A stretch of 64,000 nucleotides of DNA from Streptomyces sp. NBC_00461 (GTDB lineage: Bacteria; Actinomycetota; Actinomycetes; Streptomycetales; Streptomycetaceae), in NCBI RefSeq assembly GCF_036013935.1, contig NZ_CP107902.1, positions 6,977,001-7,041,000 on the forward strand, in the 5' to 3' direction. Each line of letters begins with the position of its first letter. Positions within the stretch are counted from its first letter, which is position 1. The position numbers and the translations under genes were made by a program. The notes under the pieces were generated by a model. It saw nothing but the letters and a program-made list of their open reading frames with translations. It did not search any database and was not told where the DNA came from. Below, one piece after another: positions 8,224-16,484 of this stretch.

Positions 8224-8805
8224 GTGACCACCCCCGTTGTCTCCATCGCCTACCACTCCGGCTACGGCCACACCGCCGTCCTCGCCGAGGCGGTCCGCTC
8301 CGGTGCCGTCGAGGCAGGTGCCGAGGTGCACCTGATCAAGGTCGACGAGATCACCGACGAGCAGTGGGCGCTCCTGGACGGCTCGGACGCCGTCGTCTTC
8401 GGCTCGCCGACCTACATGGGCACGGCGTCCGGCGCCTTCCACGTCTTCGCGGAGGCGTCATCGAAGCGCTGGTTCGGGCAGGACTGGAAGGACAAGCTGG
8501 CAGCCGGCTTCACCAACTCCGGGTCCAAGAGCGGCGACAAGCTCAACACGCTGCAGTTCTTCCAGGTTCTCGCCGGGCAGCACGGCATGCACTGGGTCAA
8601 CCTCGGCCTGCTGCCGGGCTGGAACAACAGCGAGGGCTCCGAGCACGACCTCAACCGCCTCGGCTTCTTCGCCGGCGCCGCGGCCTCGACCAACGTCGAC
8701 GAGGGCCCGGACGCCGTTCACAAGGCGGACATCCAGACCGCGGAGCACCTGGGCCGCCGGGTGACGGAGACGGCGCGGGTCTTCCTGCTGGGCCGCGCCG
8801 CCTGA
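8224..8805 (+). CDS. Flavodoxin-family / NAD(P)H:quinone oxidoreductase-like protein
   Basis: The 193-residue product has the flavodoxin-like FMN fold. The phosphate loop YHSGYGHTAVLAEAV lies at about residues 9-23, the isoalloxazine-side loop is GSPTYMGTASGAFH, and there is a conserved GFTNSGSKSGDKLNTL loop. It resembles WrbA-type NAD(P)H:quinone reductases and NADPH-dependent FMN reductases; substrate is unknown. GTG 8224 is chosen because AGGAGC lies 7 bp upstream and MVTTPVVSIAYHSG fits the family; an ATG farther upstream is not needed. It is divergent from the HxlR gene, a pairing typical for quinone- or electrophile-inducible reductases. Confidence 0.82.
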   Translation: MTTPVVSIAYHSGYGHTAVLAEAVRSGAVEAGAEVHLIKVDEITDEQWALLDGSDAVVFGSPTYMGTASGAFHVFAEASSKRWFGQDWKDKLAAGFTNSGSKSGDKLNTLQFFQVLAGQHGMHWVNLGLLPGWNNSEGSEHDLNRLGFFAGAAASTNVDEGPDAVHKADIQTAEHLGRRVTETARVFLLGRAA

Positions 8806-8812
8806 CCGGTTT

Positions 8813-9919
8813 CTAGTAGCCGAAGTCCTGCGTCCACCAGGGGCCGCCGGTCCCGAAGTGCACACCGACCCCGAGGGTCTTGAAGTCGCAGTTCAGGATG
8901 TTGGCGCGGTGGCCGGGGCTGTTCATCCAGGCGTTCATCACCGCGGCCGCGTCCGCCTGGCCTCGGGCTATGTTCTCGCCGCCGAGGTTGGATATGCCGA
9001 GCTTCGACGCCCGGTCCCAGGGCGTGGCACCGCTGGGGTCGGTGTGGTCGAAGAAGTCCTCGGCGGCCATGGCCTTGCTGAAGGTCTCGGCCAGGTCCGA
9101 CAGGGTGCTGTTGGCGGACACCGCGCTGCAGCCGACCTTGGCCCGCTCCTCGTTGACCAGCTTGAGCACCTCCGCCTCGGCGGCGGCCTCCGCGGAGACC
9201 CTCACCGGGGCGGTGGTCTCCTTCGGCGGCTTGGTCTCCTTCTTCGAGGGCGTCGTCTTCGGCTTCTTGGACGGGGTCGCCTTCGGCTTCTTCGTCGGCG
9301 CCTCGGTCGGCGCCGCCGAGGACGTCGACGGGCTCGGCGACGGCGAGGCCGAGCGGTGGGCGTCGCGGCTCGTCGAGGACCCGCCGTCCCGGCCGTGGAC
9401 ACTGCCGGACGTGCCGCCCTGCTCGCTCGCCGAGTTGGTCGGCGTGCTCGCGGCCTGCACCTTGTCGCCGCCACCGCCGCCGAGCTTGTAGTTGTCGAGG
9501 CCGGGCATCGAACCCGTGGCGACCGCGACCGTGCCGATGGCGACAGCGGCGGAGACGCCGAGCAGACCGGTCTTCACCGGCGTCGCGGCCCTCTTCTTGC
9601 GGCGACGCGACCCACTGCGCCCGGAGCCCTTGCCGGACGACGGCCCGCGCTCCGGGAAGACCGTGGTGTAGTCGTCCTCCGTGGCGAACAGATACGCGGC
9701 ACTCCTCGCGGAGGACTCGGCGTACTCCTCGGCCTTCAGATAAGGCGCGATCCCCAGGACGGGCTGCTCGTCACCCGCCGCCAGGGCCTCCGGCGGGTCA
9801 TAGCTGTACGAGTACTGCTGGGGGTCATAGCTGCTCGTGTACGAGCCGTCCCTTCCTGTGACCCCCGTGGCGCGGCCCGTGGCGGCGCGGCCGGCGGCTG
9901 AGCGTCGGTGGCGTCCCAT
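8813..9919 (-). CDS. Membrane-anchored CAP-domain (SCP/PR1) protein
   Basis: A 368-residue exported protein. Residues 1-110 are cytoplasmic: Arg/Ala-rich start, Tyr/Ser/Asp-rich middle, and a basic stretch SGSRRRKKR. A single hydrophobic segment (about 116-136, GLLGVSAAVAIGTVAVATG) follows. Next come a Ser/Thr/Pro/Lys linker with repeats of KKPKATPS and KKPKTTPS, and a CAP domain from about 248 to the end (LKLVNEERAKVGC, FFDHTDPSGATPWDRA, GENIARG, AWMNSPGHRANIL, WWTQDFGY). CAP domains are extracellular; Streptomyces carries several in this anchored format, with unknown ligands. The start is followed upstream by a perfect 22-bp palindrome, suggesting regulation. It is convergent with the flavodoxin-like gene with 7 bp between stops. 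Confidence 0.87.
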   Translation of the reverse strand: MGRHRRSAAGRAATGRATGVTGRDGSYTSSYDPQQYSYSYDPPEALAAGDEQPVLGIAPYLKAEEYAESSARSAAYLFATEDDYTTVFPERGPSSGKGSGRSGSRRRKKRAATPVKTGLLGVSAAVAIGTVAVATGSMPGLDNYKLGGGGGDKVQAASTPTNSASEQGGTSGSVHGRDGGSSTSRDAHRSASPSPSPSTSSAAPTEAPTKKPKATPSKKPKTTPSKKETKPPKETTAPVRVSAEAAAEAEVLKLVNEERAKVGCSAVSANSTLSDLAETFSKAMAAEDFFDHTDPSGATPWDRASKLGISNLGGENIARGQADAAAVMNAWMNSPGHRANILNCDFKTLGVGVHFGTGGPWWTQDFGY

Positions 9920-9978
9920 GTTCTGGCCTTCCTCGTCCTGGCGGCCAACCCACCCGATATGATCTTGCGGGGTGGCCT

Positions 9979-10000
9979 AACTCACTCGATCGAGTGAGTT
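9979..10000. promoter_or_regulatory. Perfect 22-bp palindrome upstream of CAP gene
   Basis: AACTCACTCGA is followed immediately by its exact complement TCGAGTGAGTT. It lies 60 bp upstream of the CAP-protein start and 89 bp upstream of acyP. Its size suits a TetR- or GntR-type dimer, but no such regulator gene is adjacent. Confidence 0.6.
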
Positions 10001-10088
10001 TCATATGAGATTCATTGGGTGGGGACGGTACCGCATGGCGCCAGAGGAGGAAGTGTCCCGAGAGACATTGGCCCGTTAGGTTGCACTC

Positions 10089-10370
10089 ATGAGCGAGGAT
10101 GTGCGACTGGTCGCCTGGGTGCGGGGACGCGTCCAAGGTGTGGGTTTCCGCTGGTTCACGCGGGCCAAGGCCCTTGAGCTCGGCGCCCTGAGTGGTTTTG
10201 CTCTCAATTTGGGGGACGGACGGGTCCAGGTGGTCGCCGAGGGCCCGCGCGAGCGGTGCGACGGGCTCCTCGACTGGCTCCGTGGCGACGACACGCCCGG
10301 CCGGGTCGACGGTGTCACCGAGATCTGGGACACACCCCGCGGCGGTTACGACGGCTTCGCGATCCGCTGA
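10089..10370 (+). CDS. acyP: Acylphosphatase
   Basis: A 93-residue cytosolic enzyme that hydrolyses the carboxyl-phosphate bond of acyl phosphates. The signature [13 protein letters not shown] (residues 11-23) holds catalytic Arg21. [13 protein letters not shown] holds the catalytic Asn40. The conserved end GGYDGFAIR is present. It starts at ATG 10089 with no Shine-Dalgarno; TAGGTT ends six bases upstream, suggesting a leaderless transcript. Length is standard. It precedes the smc locus, as I recall for Streptomyces. Confidence 0.93.
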   Translation: MSEDVRLVAWVRGRVQGVGFRWFTRAKALELGALSGFALNLGDGRVQVVAEGPRERCDGLLDWLRGDDTPGRVDGVTEIWDTPRGGYDGFAIR

Positions 10371-10752
10371 CCACATTCCGTGAAGAGGCCCGTGCGGAAG
10401 CGTAAGAACATGCCATCAGCAGCTGCCTGGAGCGGAAATTGCCTGGTGGTTGTCAAGAACCGCTTGTCGTGGCAGGCTCCGCACCTAAGAATGATCGCCA
10501 CGCCCCGAGGGCCCCGCTCCAGTCGCAGCGCCGCCGGTTCAGGCCGCGCGACCCTGGGTTGCCCGCCAATACGGGGCGTGATCGTGTTGACCGTCAAACT
10601 TTTTGGTGAGACGCTGAAAGCACCCCGCGCACCTTAGCTGTTTGGCATGGATGAACGGCAGCAAGAACTCAAGAGTGTCAAGCACCGCGGGTGCGATTCC
10701 CTCACGACCCACACCGCTTCGGTCGGTCACTCAGTGTGGAGGACCATCCATC
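10371..10752. other. Intergenic region acyP to small coiled-coil gene
   Basis: These 382 bp hold no ORF with convincing codon use on either strand. TTGACC at about 10587 is a possible -35, but no matching -10 follows at normal spacing. GGAGGA near 10738 belongs to the downstream gene. I see no tRNA or hairpin. Confidence 0.5.
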
Positions 10753-10962
10753 ATGGCAAAGGCGCTTCTCGGTTACGTCGGCGGCTCCGACCCTCGACTC
10801 CTCGCCGAGATGCGACGGCTCCAGCAGCGCGTCCAGGACCTGGAATCCGAACTCGGACGAATCCAGGCGGAGAACGACGCGCTCGCGGCTGCCGCTTCTC
10901 ACGACAGGATCATGGAGAGCATGAGCATCGACGCACACCAGGCGGAGCCTGCGCTCACCTGA
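10753..10962 (+). CDS. Small conserved coiled-coil protein
   Basis: A 69-residue acidic protein beginning MAKALLGYVGGSDPRLLAEM. A single heptad-like helix, RRLQQRVQDLESELGRIQAENDALAAAA (about 21-48), predicts a short coiled coil. The tail is HDRIMESMSIDAHQAEPALT. GGAGGA lies 9 bp before ATG 10753. I do not recognise a named family, but a protein of this kind before smc in Streptomyces is familiar to me. There is no membrane segment. A strong UUCG-loop terminator follows, so it is its own transcription unit. Confidence 0.72.
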   Translation: MAKALLGYVGGSDPRLLAEMRRLQQRVQDLESELGRIQAENDALAAAASHDRIMESMSIDAHQAEPALT

Positions 10963-11020
10963 TCACTGCATCGCACCACGACAGCAGTGGTTGGGCCGCC
11001 CGTATCAACCGCTAAGTTGT

Positions 11021-11043
11021 CAGAGTTTCAGAGTTCAGAGTTT
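11021..11043 (+). repeat. Three tandem CAGAGTT(T) units
   Basis: CAGAGTTT, CAGAGTT and CAGAGTTT lie head to tail just before the terminator at 11046. The role is unknown; they may form a short, protein-binding single-stranded 3' UTR. Confidence 0.6.
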
Positions 11044-11045
11044 GC

Positions 11046-11076
11046 AAGGGACGCTTCGGCGTCCCTTCTTTCTTTC
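11046..11076 (+). terminator. Intrinsic terminator with UUCG tetraloop
   Basis: AAGGGACGC and GCGTCCCTT form a perfect 9-bp stem around TTCG, followed by the T-rich CTTTCTTTC. This is a textbook rho-independent terminator for the small coiled-coil gene upstream. Confidence 0.88.
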
Positions 11077-11194
11077 CCCCGCGCATCCTTTCACTCTCTT
11101 TAACGTCTGATGTGCCCTTCATGTTCATGCGTGAAACCGCGGGGTTGCGAGGGTTCATGGAGTGAGATAGCGGCGGAAGGTAGAGTCCAGCGGC

Positions 11195-14100
11195 GTGCAC
11201 CTCAAGGCCCTGACCCTCCGCGGGTTCAAGTCGTTCGCCTCGGCGACCACACTCCGGTTCGAACCGGGCATCACGTGTGTCGTGGGACCGAACGGCTCGG
11301 GCAAGTCCAACGTCGTGGACGCCCTGAGCTGGGTCATGGGCGAGCAGGGTGCCAAGTCGCTGCGCGGCGGCAAGATGGAGGACGTCATCTTCGCCGGCAC
11401 CACCGGCCGTCCGCCACTTGGCCGTGCCGAGGTTTCGCTGACCATCGACAACTCCGACGGCGCCCTGCCCATCGAGTACGCCGAGGTCACCATCACGCGG
11501 ATCATGTTCCGCAACGGCGGCAGTGAGTACCAGATCAACGGTGACACCTGCCGTCTGCTCGACATCCAGGACCTCCTGTCCGACTCCGGCATCGGCCGCG
11601 AGATGCACGTCATCGTCGGCCAGGGCCAGCTCGACTCCGTCCTGCACGCCGATCCCATGGGCCGCCGCGCCTTCATCGAAGAGGCCGCGGGCGTCCTCAA
11701 GCACCGCAAGCGCAAGGAGAAGGCGCTCAGGAAACTCGACGCGATGCAGGCCAACCTCGCGCGCGTGCAGGACCTGACGGACGAACTGCGCAGACAGCTC
11801 AAGCCACTGGGCCGGCAGGCGGCGGTGGCGCGGCGGGCGGCCGTGATCCAGGCGGATCTGCGGGATGCGCGCCTGAGGCTGCTGGCCGACGATCTCGTAC
11901 GGCTGCGGGAGGCGCTGAAGGCCGAGGTCGCGGACGAGGCGGCGCTCAAGGAGCGCAAGGAGAACGCCGAGCGGGAGCTGAAGAAGGCCCTGCAGCGCGA
12001 GGCGCTCCTGGAGGACGAGGTACGGCAGCTCACCCCGCGGCTGCAGCGCGCCCAGCAGACCTGGTACGAGCTCTCGCAGCTCGCCGAGCGGGTGCGCGGC
12101 ACGATCTCGCTGGCCGACGCGCGCGTGAAGAGCGCGACCTCCGCGCCGCCGGAGGAGCGGCGGGGCCGCGACCCCGAGGACATGGAGCGCGAAGCCGCCC
12201 GCATCCGGGAGCAGGAGGCCGAGCTCGAAGCGGCACTGGAGGCGGCCGAGCGGGCCCTTGAGGACACTGTCGCGCACCGGGCCGAGCTGGAGCGCGAACT
12301 CACTCAGGAGGAACGGCGCCTGAAGGATGTCGCGCGCGCGATCGCCGACCGCCGTGAGGGTCTCGCCCGGCTGAACGGCCAGGTCAACGCGGCCCGTTCG
12401 CGCGCGGCCTCCGCCCAGGCCGAGATCGACCGGCTGGCCGCCGCCCGCGACGAGGCCCAGGAGCGCGCCGTCGTCGCGCAGGAGGAGTACGAGGCCCTCA
12501 AGGCCGAGGTCGACGGCCTCGACGCGGGCGATGCGGAACTCGGTGAGCAGCACGAGGCGGCGAAACAGCGGCTGTCGGACGCCGAGACCGCACTGACGGC
12601 GGCCCGGGAGGCGGCCACCGCGGCGGAACGCAAGCGGGCCGCGACCCAGGCCCGGCACGAGGCACTGTCCCTGGGCCTGCGCCGCAAGGACGGAACGGGC
12701 GCACTGCTGGGGGCGAAGGATCGTCTCACCGGGCTGCTGGGCCCGGCGGCCGAGCTGCTGACGGTGACACCGGGCTACGAGGTCCCGCTGGCGGCGGCCT
12801 TCGGCGCGGCGGCGGACGCCCTCGCGGTCACGTCACCGTCCGCCGCTGCCGAAGCGATCCGCCTGCTGCGCAAGCAGGACGCCGGACGGGCGGCGTTGCT
12901 CCTGGCGGGGGAAGCGCCCCAAAGGGGCGCGGGGAACTGGGCGACAAGCCACGACGAACCCGCAGACGCCCCACAACCTCACGCGGCAGATTTCGTCCGC
13001 GCCCCTGCCGACCTCATGCCCGCCATCCGCCGCCTCCTCCACGGAGTGGTCGTCGTCGGCACCCTCGAAGACGCCGAGGACCTCGTCTACTCCCGCCCCG
13101 ACCTCACCGCCGTAACCGCCGAAGGCGACCTGCTGGGCGCTCACTTCGCGCACGGTGGTTCCGCCGGGGCGCCCAGCCTGCTGGAAGTGCAGGCGTCCGT
13201 GGACGAGGCCGCCGCCGAGCTGGAAGAGCTGGCCGTGCGGTGCGAGGAGCTGACCGAGGCGCAGTACGCGGCAGGGGAACGACGCAAGGAATGCGCGGCG
13301 TCGGTCGAGGAGCTGGGGGAGCGACGGCGCGCCGCCGACCGGGAGAAGTCGACCGTCGCCCAGCAGCTCGGACGGCTCGCCGGGCAGGCACGGGGCGCGG
13401 CGGGCGAGGCGGAGCGTTCCCTCGCCGCCGCCGCACGGGCGCAAGAGGCACTCGACCGGGCCCTGGAGGAGGCCGAGGAGCTCGCCGAACGGCTCGCCGT
13501 CGCCGAGGAGATGCCGGTCGAGGAGGAGCCCGACACATCCGTACGGGATCGTCTCGCCGCCGACGGTGCCAACGCACGCCAGACCGAGATGGAGGCCCGG
13601 CTCCAGGTCCGTACGCACGAGGAGCGGGTCAAGGGCCTTGCCGGGCGCGCCGATTCACTCGACCGGGCCGCCCGCGCGGAACGCGAGGCACGCGCGCGCG
13701 CCGAGCAGCGCCGCGCGCGGCTGCGGCACGAGGCGTCCGTGGCGGAAGCCGTCGCCTCCGGAGCCCGGCAGCTGCTCGCGCACGTCGAGGTCTCCCTGGC
13801 CCGCGCCGACGAGGAGCGTACGGCGGCCGACGTGGCCAAGGCCCGGCGCGAGCAGGAGCTGGCCGCCGCCCGGAGCGAGGGCCGCGACCTCAAGGGCGAG
13901 CTCGACAAGCTGACCGACTCCGTCCACCGCGGTGAGGTGCTCGGCGCCGAGAAGCGCATGCGGATCGAGCAGCTGGAGACCAAGGCGCTGGAGGAGCTGG
14001 GCGTGGAGCCGGCCGGGCTCATGTCCGAGTACGGCCCCCATCAGCCCGTGCCGCCGTCCCCGCCCGCCGAGGGCGAGGAGCTGCCCGAGGACCCCGAGCA

Positions 14101-14773
14101 CCCGCGCAATCTGCCCAAGCAGTTCCACCGGGCCGAGCAGGAGAAGCGGCTCAAGGCCGCCGAGCGGGCCTATCAGCAGCTCGGCAAGGTCAACCCGCTC
14201 GCCCTGGAGGAGTTCGCCGCGCTGGAGGAACGCCACAAGTTCCTCAGCGAGCAGCTTGAGGACCTGAAGAAGACCCGCCTCGATCTGCTCCAGGTGGTCA
14301 AGGAGGTCGACGAGCGCGTCGAGCAGGTCTTCACCGAGGCCTACCGGGACACGGCCCGGGAGTTCGAGGGTGTCTTCAGCCGGCTGTTCCCCGGTGGCGA
14401 CGGGCGTCTGATCCTCACGGATCCCGACAACATGCTCACCACGGGCGTCGACGTCGAGGCACGGCCGCCGGGCAAGAAGGTCAAGCGGCTGTCGCTGCTC
14501 TCGGGTGGTGAGCGCTCCCTCACGGCCGTGGCCCTGCTGGTGTCGATCTTCAAGGCCCGTCCGAGCCCGTTCTACGTGATGGACGAGGTCGAGGCCGCGC
14601 TCGACGACACCAACCTGCAGCGGTTGATCCGGATCATGCAGGAACTGCAGGAAGCGTCACAGCTCATCGTCATCACGCACCAGAAGCGGACGATGGAGGT
14701 CGCCGACGCCCTGTACGGCGTCTCCATGCAGGGTGACGGGGTGTCGAAGGTCATCAGCCAACGGCTGCGCTAG
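11195..14773 (+). CDS. smc: Chromosome segregation ATPase SMC
   Basis: SMC dimerises and, with ScpAB, compacts and segregates chromosomes. The 1192-residue protein shows Walker A GPNGSGKSN (31-39), long Glu/Arg/Ala coiled coils (about 170-500 and 670-1020), and a central hinge (about 505-665). The C-terminal ATPase head has the signature LSLLSGGERSLTAVALL and Walker B FYVMDEVEAALDD. The start is GTG 11195 (VHLKALTLRGFKSF); TAGAGT ends eight bases upstream with no Shine-Dalgarno, consistent with leaderless initiation. The hinge contains an unusual stretch (about residues 574-592, APQRGAGNWATSHDEPADAP) encoded by a dispersed repeat found elsewhere in this window. Reading frame and all ATPase motifs are intact. 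Confidence 0.96.
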   Translation: MHLKALTLRGFKSFASATTLRFEPGITCVVGPNGSGKSNVVDALSWVMGEQGAKSLRGGKMEDVIFAGTTGRPPLGRAEVSLTIDNSDGALPIEYAEVTITRIMFRNGGSEYQINGDTCRLLDIQDLLSDSGIGREMHVIVGQGQLDSVLHADPMGRRAFIEEAAGVLKHRKRKEKALRKLDAMQANLARVQDLTDELRRQLKPLGRQAAVARRAAVIQADLRDARLRLLADDLVRLREALKAEVADEAALKERKENAERELKKALQREALLEDEVRQLTPRLQRAQQTWYELSQLAERVRGTISLADARVKSATSAPPEERRGRDPEDMEREAARIREQEAELEAALEAAERALEDTVAHRAELERELTQEERRLKDVARAIADRREGLARLNGQVNAARSRAASAQAEIDRLAAARDEAQERAVVAQEEYEALKAEVDGLDAGDAELGEQHEAAKQRLSDAETALTAAREAATAAERKRAATQARHEALSLGLRRKDGTGALLGAKDRLTGLLGPAAELLTVTPGYEVPLAAAFGAAADALAVTSPSAAAEAIRLLRKQDAGRAALLLAGEAPQRGAGNWATSHDEPADAPQPHAADFVRAPADLMPAIRRLLHGVVVVGTLEDAEDLVYSRPDLTAVTAEGDLLGAHFAHGGSAGAPSLLEVQASVDEAAAELEELAVRCEELTEAQYAAGERRKECAASVEELGERRRAADREKSTVAQQLGRLAGQARGAAGEAERSLAAAARAQEALDRALEEAEELAERLAVAEEMPVEEEPDTSVRDRLAADGANARQTEMEARLQVRTHEERVKGLAGRADSLDRAARAEREARARAEQRRARLRHEASVAEAVASGARQLLAHVEVSLARADEERTAADVAKARREQELAAARSEGRDLKGELDKLTDSVHRGEVLGAEKRMRIEQLETKALEELGVEPAGLMSEYGPHQPVPPSPPAEGEELPEDPEHPRNLPKQFHRAEQEKRLKAAERAYQQLGKVNPLALEEFAALEERHKFLSEQLEDLKKTRLDLLQVVKEVDERVEQVFTEAYRDTAREFEGVFSRLFPGGDGRLILTDPDNMLTTGVDVEARPPGKKVKRLSLLSGGERSLTAVALLVSIFKARPSPFYVMDEVEAALDDTNLQRLIRIMQELQEASQLIVITHQKRTMEVADALYGVSMQGDGVSKVISQRLR
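12921..12966 (+). repeat. Dispersed repeat, copy B (inside smc hinge)
   Basis: AAAGGGGCGCGGGGAACTG continues GGCGACAAGCCACGACGAACCCGCAG. It matches the intergenic copy at 2625-2655 across its first 31 bases with only a few changes. Here it is translated in frame within SMC. Codon use is unlike the surroundings: Asn-Trp-Ala-Thr-Ser-His is odd for a hinge. Confidence 0.75.
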
Positions 14774-14849
14774 ACCTCCCCCCTCGCTTCCTTCAAGACT
14801 TGAACACATTCCCGTTACTTGTGCGCTGGAAAGTCACAGTGGGACCCCC

Positions 14850-14877
14850 TTGACTTCGAAACTTGAAGGCATAGTCT
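14850..14877 (+). promoter_or_regulatory. glcP promoter (vegetative sigma type)
   Basis: TTGACT (14850-14855) and TAGTCT (14872-14877) are separated by 16 bp, close to the HrdB consensus. Transcription would start near 14884, giving a leader of about 80 nt before glcP. Confidence 0.6.
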
Positions 14878-14894
14878 CGGCGACGTTGCTTTTA

Positions 14895-14920
14895 CCTTCA
14901 GGTACCACCTACCTGGAAGG
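14895..14920. promoter_or_regulatory. Inverted repeat in the glcP leader
   Basis: CCTTCAGGTA and TACCTGGAAGG are complementary apart from one extra base, around a 5-bp centre. Placed just after the predicted start of transcription, it could be a sugar-repressor operator or an RNA hairpin. Confidence 0.35.
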
Positions 14921-14964
14921 GTCCCCCACCCGGCAGCGACGCCGGTGGCCCGAGGAGTTCGAAC

Positions 14965-16383
14965 GTGACCAGCACTGCACAGGAACCGAAGTCAGGAGCC
15001 AGGAAGGCTCATCCCGAGCATCTCGGGCATGTCATCTTCATCGCGGCGGCGGCCGCGATGGGTGGTTTCCTCTTCGGCTACGACAGTTCCGTGATCAACG
15101 GCGCCGTTGAGGCGATCCGCGGCCGTTACGACATCGGCTCCGCGGCCCTGGCCCAGGTCATCGCCGTCGCCCTGATCGGCTGTGCCATCGGTGCCGCGAC
15201 CGCCGGCCGGATAGCCGACCGCATCGGCCGCATCCGGTGCATGCAGATCTCGGCCGTGCTGTTCACCGTCAGCGCCGTCGGCTCGGCGCTGCCCTTCGCC
15301 CTGTGGGACCTCGCCCTCTGGCGCATCGTCGGCGGCTTCGCCATCGGCATGGCCTCGGTCATCGGCCCGGCCTACATCGCCGAGGTCGCCCCGCCGGCGT
15401 ACCGCGGCCGTCTCGGCTCCTTCCAGCAGGCCGCGATCGTCATCGGCATCGCGATCTCGCAGCTGGTCAACTGGGGTCTGCTCAACGCCGCCGGCGGCGA
15501 CCAGCGCGGCAAGCTGATGGGCCTGGAGGCCTGGCAGGTCATGCTCGGCGTCATGGTGGTTCCGGCCGTCCTCTACGGCCTGCTCTCCTTCGCCATCCCC
15601 GAGTCCCCCCGCTTCCTCATCTCCGTCGGCAAGCGCGCGCGTGCCCGCGAGATCCTCGCCGAGGTCGAGGGCGAGCACATCGACCTGGACGCTCGCGTCG
15701 ACGAGATCGAGCACGCCATGAACAGCGAGCACAGGTCCACGTTCAAGGACCTGCTCGGCGGCGGCTTCTTCTTCAAGCCCATCGTCTGGGTCGGTATCGG
15801 CCTGTCGGTCTTCCAGCAGTTCGTCGGCATCAACGTCGCGTTCTACTACTCCTCGACGCTGTGGCAGTCGGTCGGTGTGGACCCGTCGGACTCGTTCTTC
15901 TACTCCTTCACGACGTCGATCATCAACATCCTCGGCACCGTGATCGCCATGATCTTCGTGGACCGCGTCGGCCGTAAGCCGCTGGCCCTGATCGGCTCGA
16001 TCGGCATGGTCGTCGGCCTCGCACTGGAGGCCTGGGCGTTCTCCTTCGACCTGGTCGACGGCAAGCTGCCGGCCGCGCAGGGCTGGACCGCCCTGATCGC
16101 AGCCCACGTCTTCGTCCTCTTCTTCGCCCTGTCCTGGGGTGTCGTCGTCTGGGTCATGCTCGGCGAGATGTTCCCGAACAGGATCCGCGCCGCGGCCCTG
16201 GGCGTGGCCGCCTCCGCGCAGTGGATCGCCAACTGGGCCATCACCGCGAGCTTCCCGTCGCTGGCCGACTGGAACCTCTCCGTGACCTACGTGATCTACA
16301 CGGTCTTCGCAGCGCTCTCCGTCCCGTTCGTCCTGAAGTTCGTGAAGGAGACGAAGGGCAAGGCGCTGGAGGAGATGGGCTGA
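14965..16383 (+). CDS. glcP: Glucose permease GlcP (MFS sugar/H+ symporter)
   Basis: A 472-residue major facilitator of the sugar-porter family, about twelve membrane segments. Family motifs are present: GRIADRIGRIR after TM2, RIVGGFAIGMASVIGPAYIAEVAP, PESPRFL at the end of the first half, QQFVGIN in TM7, DRVGRKPL after TM8, and a C-terminal KETKGKALEEM. S. coelicolor GlcP, the main glucose/proton symporter, lies in the same place next to smc (recalled). GTG 14965 has GAGGAG upstream. A vegetative promoter and a leader inverted repeat precede it, and a strong 17-bp hairpin ends the unit. The substrate assignment rests on similarity and synteny. Confidence 0.88.
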   Translation: MTSTAQEPKSGARKAHPEHLGHVIFIAAAAAMGGFLFGYDSSVINGAVEAIRGRYDIGSAALAQVIAVALIGCAIGAATAGRIADRIGRIRCMQISAVLFTVSAVGSALPFALWDLALWRIVGGFAIGMASVIGPAYIAEVAPPAYRGRLGSFQQAAIVIGIAISQLVNWGLLNAAGGDQRGKLMGLEAWQVMLGVMVVPAVLYGLLSFAIPESPRFLISVGKRARAREILAEVEGEHIDLDARVDEIEHAMNSEHRSTFKDLLGGGFFFKPIVWVGIGLSVFQQFVGINVAFYYSSTLWQSVGVDPSDSFFYSFTTSIINILGTVIAMIFVDRVGRKPLALIGSIGMVVGLALEAWAFSFDLVDGKLPAAQGWTALIAAHVFVLFFALSWGVVVWVMLGEMFPNRIRAAALGVAASAQWIANWAITASFPSLADWNLSVTYVIYTVFAALSVPFVLKFVKETKGKALEEMG

Positions 16384-16443
16384 GGCCCCCTGACTCGGGG
16401 AGACGGGCCACATCCCCGCCGCCCTTCTCCCCGTATCCGTAGG

Positions 16444-16484
16444 ACGTACTGCCCCGGCTCACTCACCGAGCCGGGGCAGTACGT
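16444..16484. terminator. Bidirectional terminator, glcP / LLM oxidoreductase
   Basis: A perfect 17-bp stem (ACGTACTGCCCCGGCTC and its complement) has a 7-nt loop. It serves the convergent genes on both sides and overlaps the last codons of the minus-strand gene, whose stop codon begins within the loop. Confidence 0.85.

Noticed and set aside
10380..10637. 85-codon frame in the acyP-downstream gap
   Set aside because: Composition and lack of a ribosome-binding site do not support coding.
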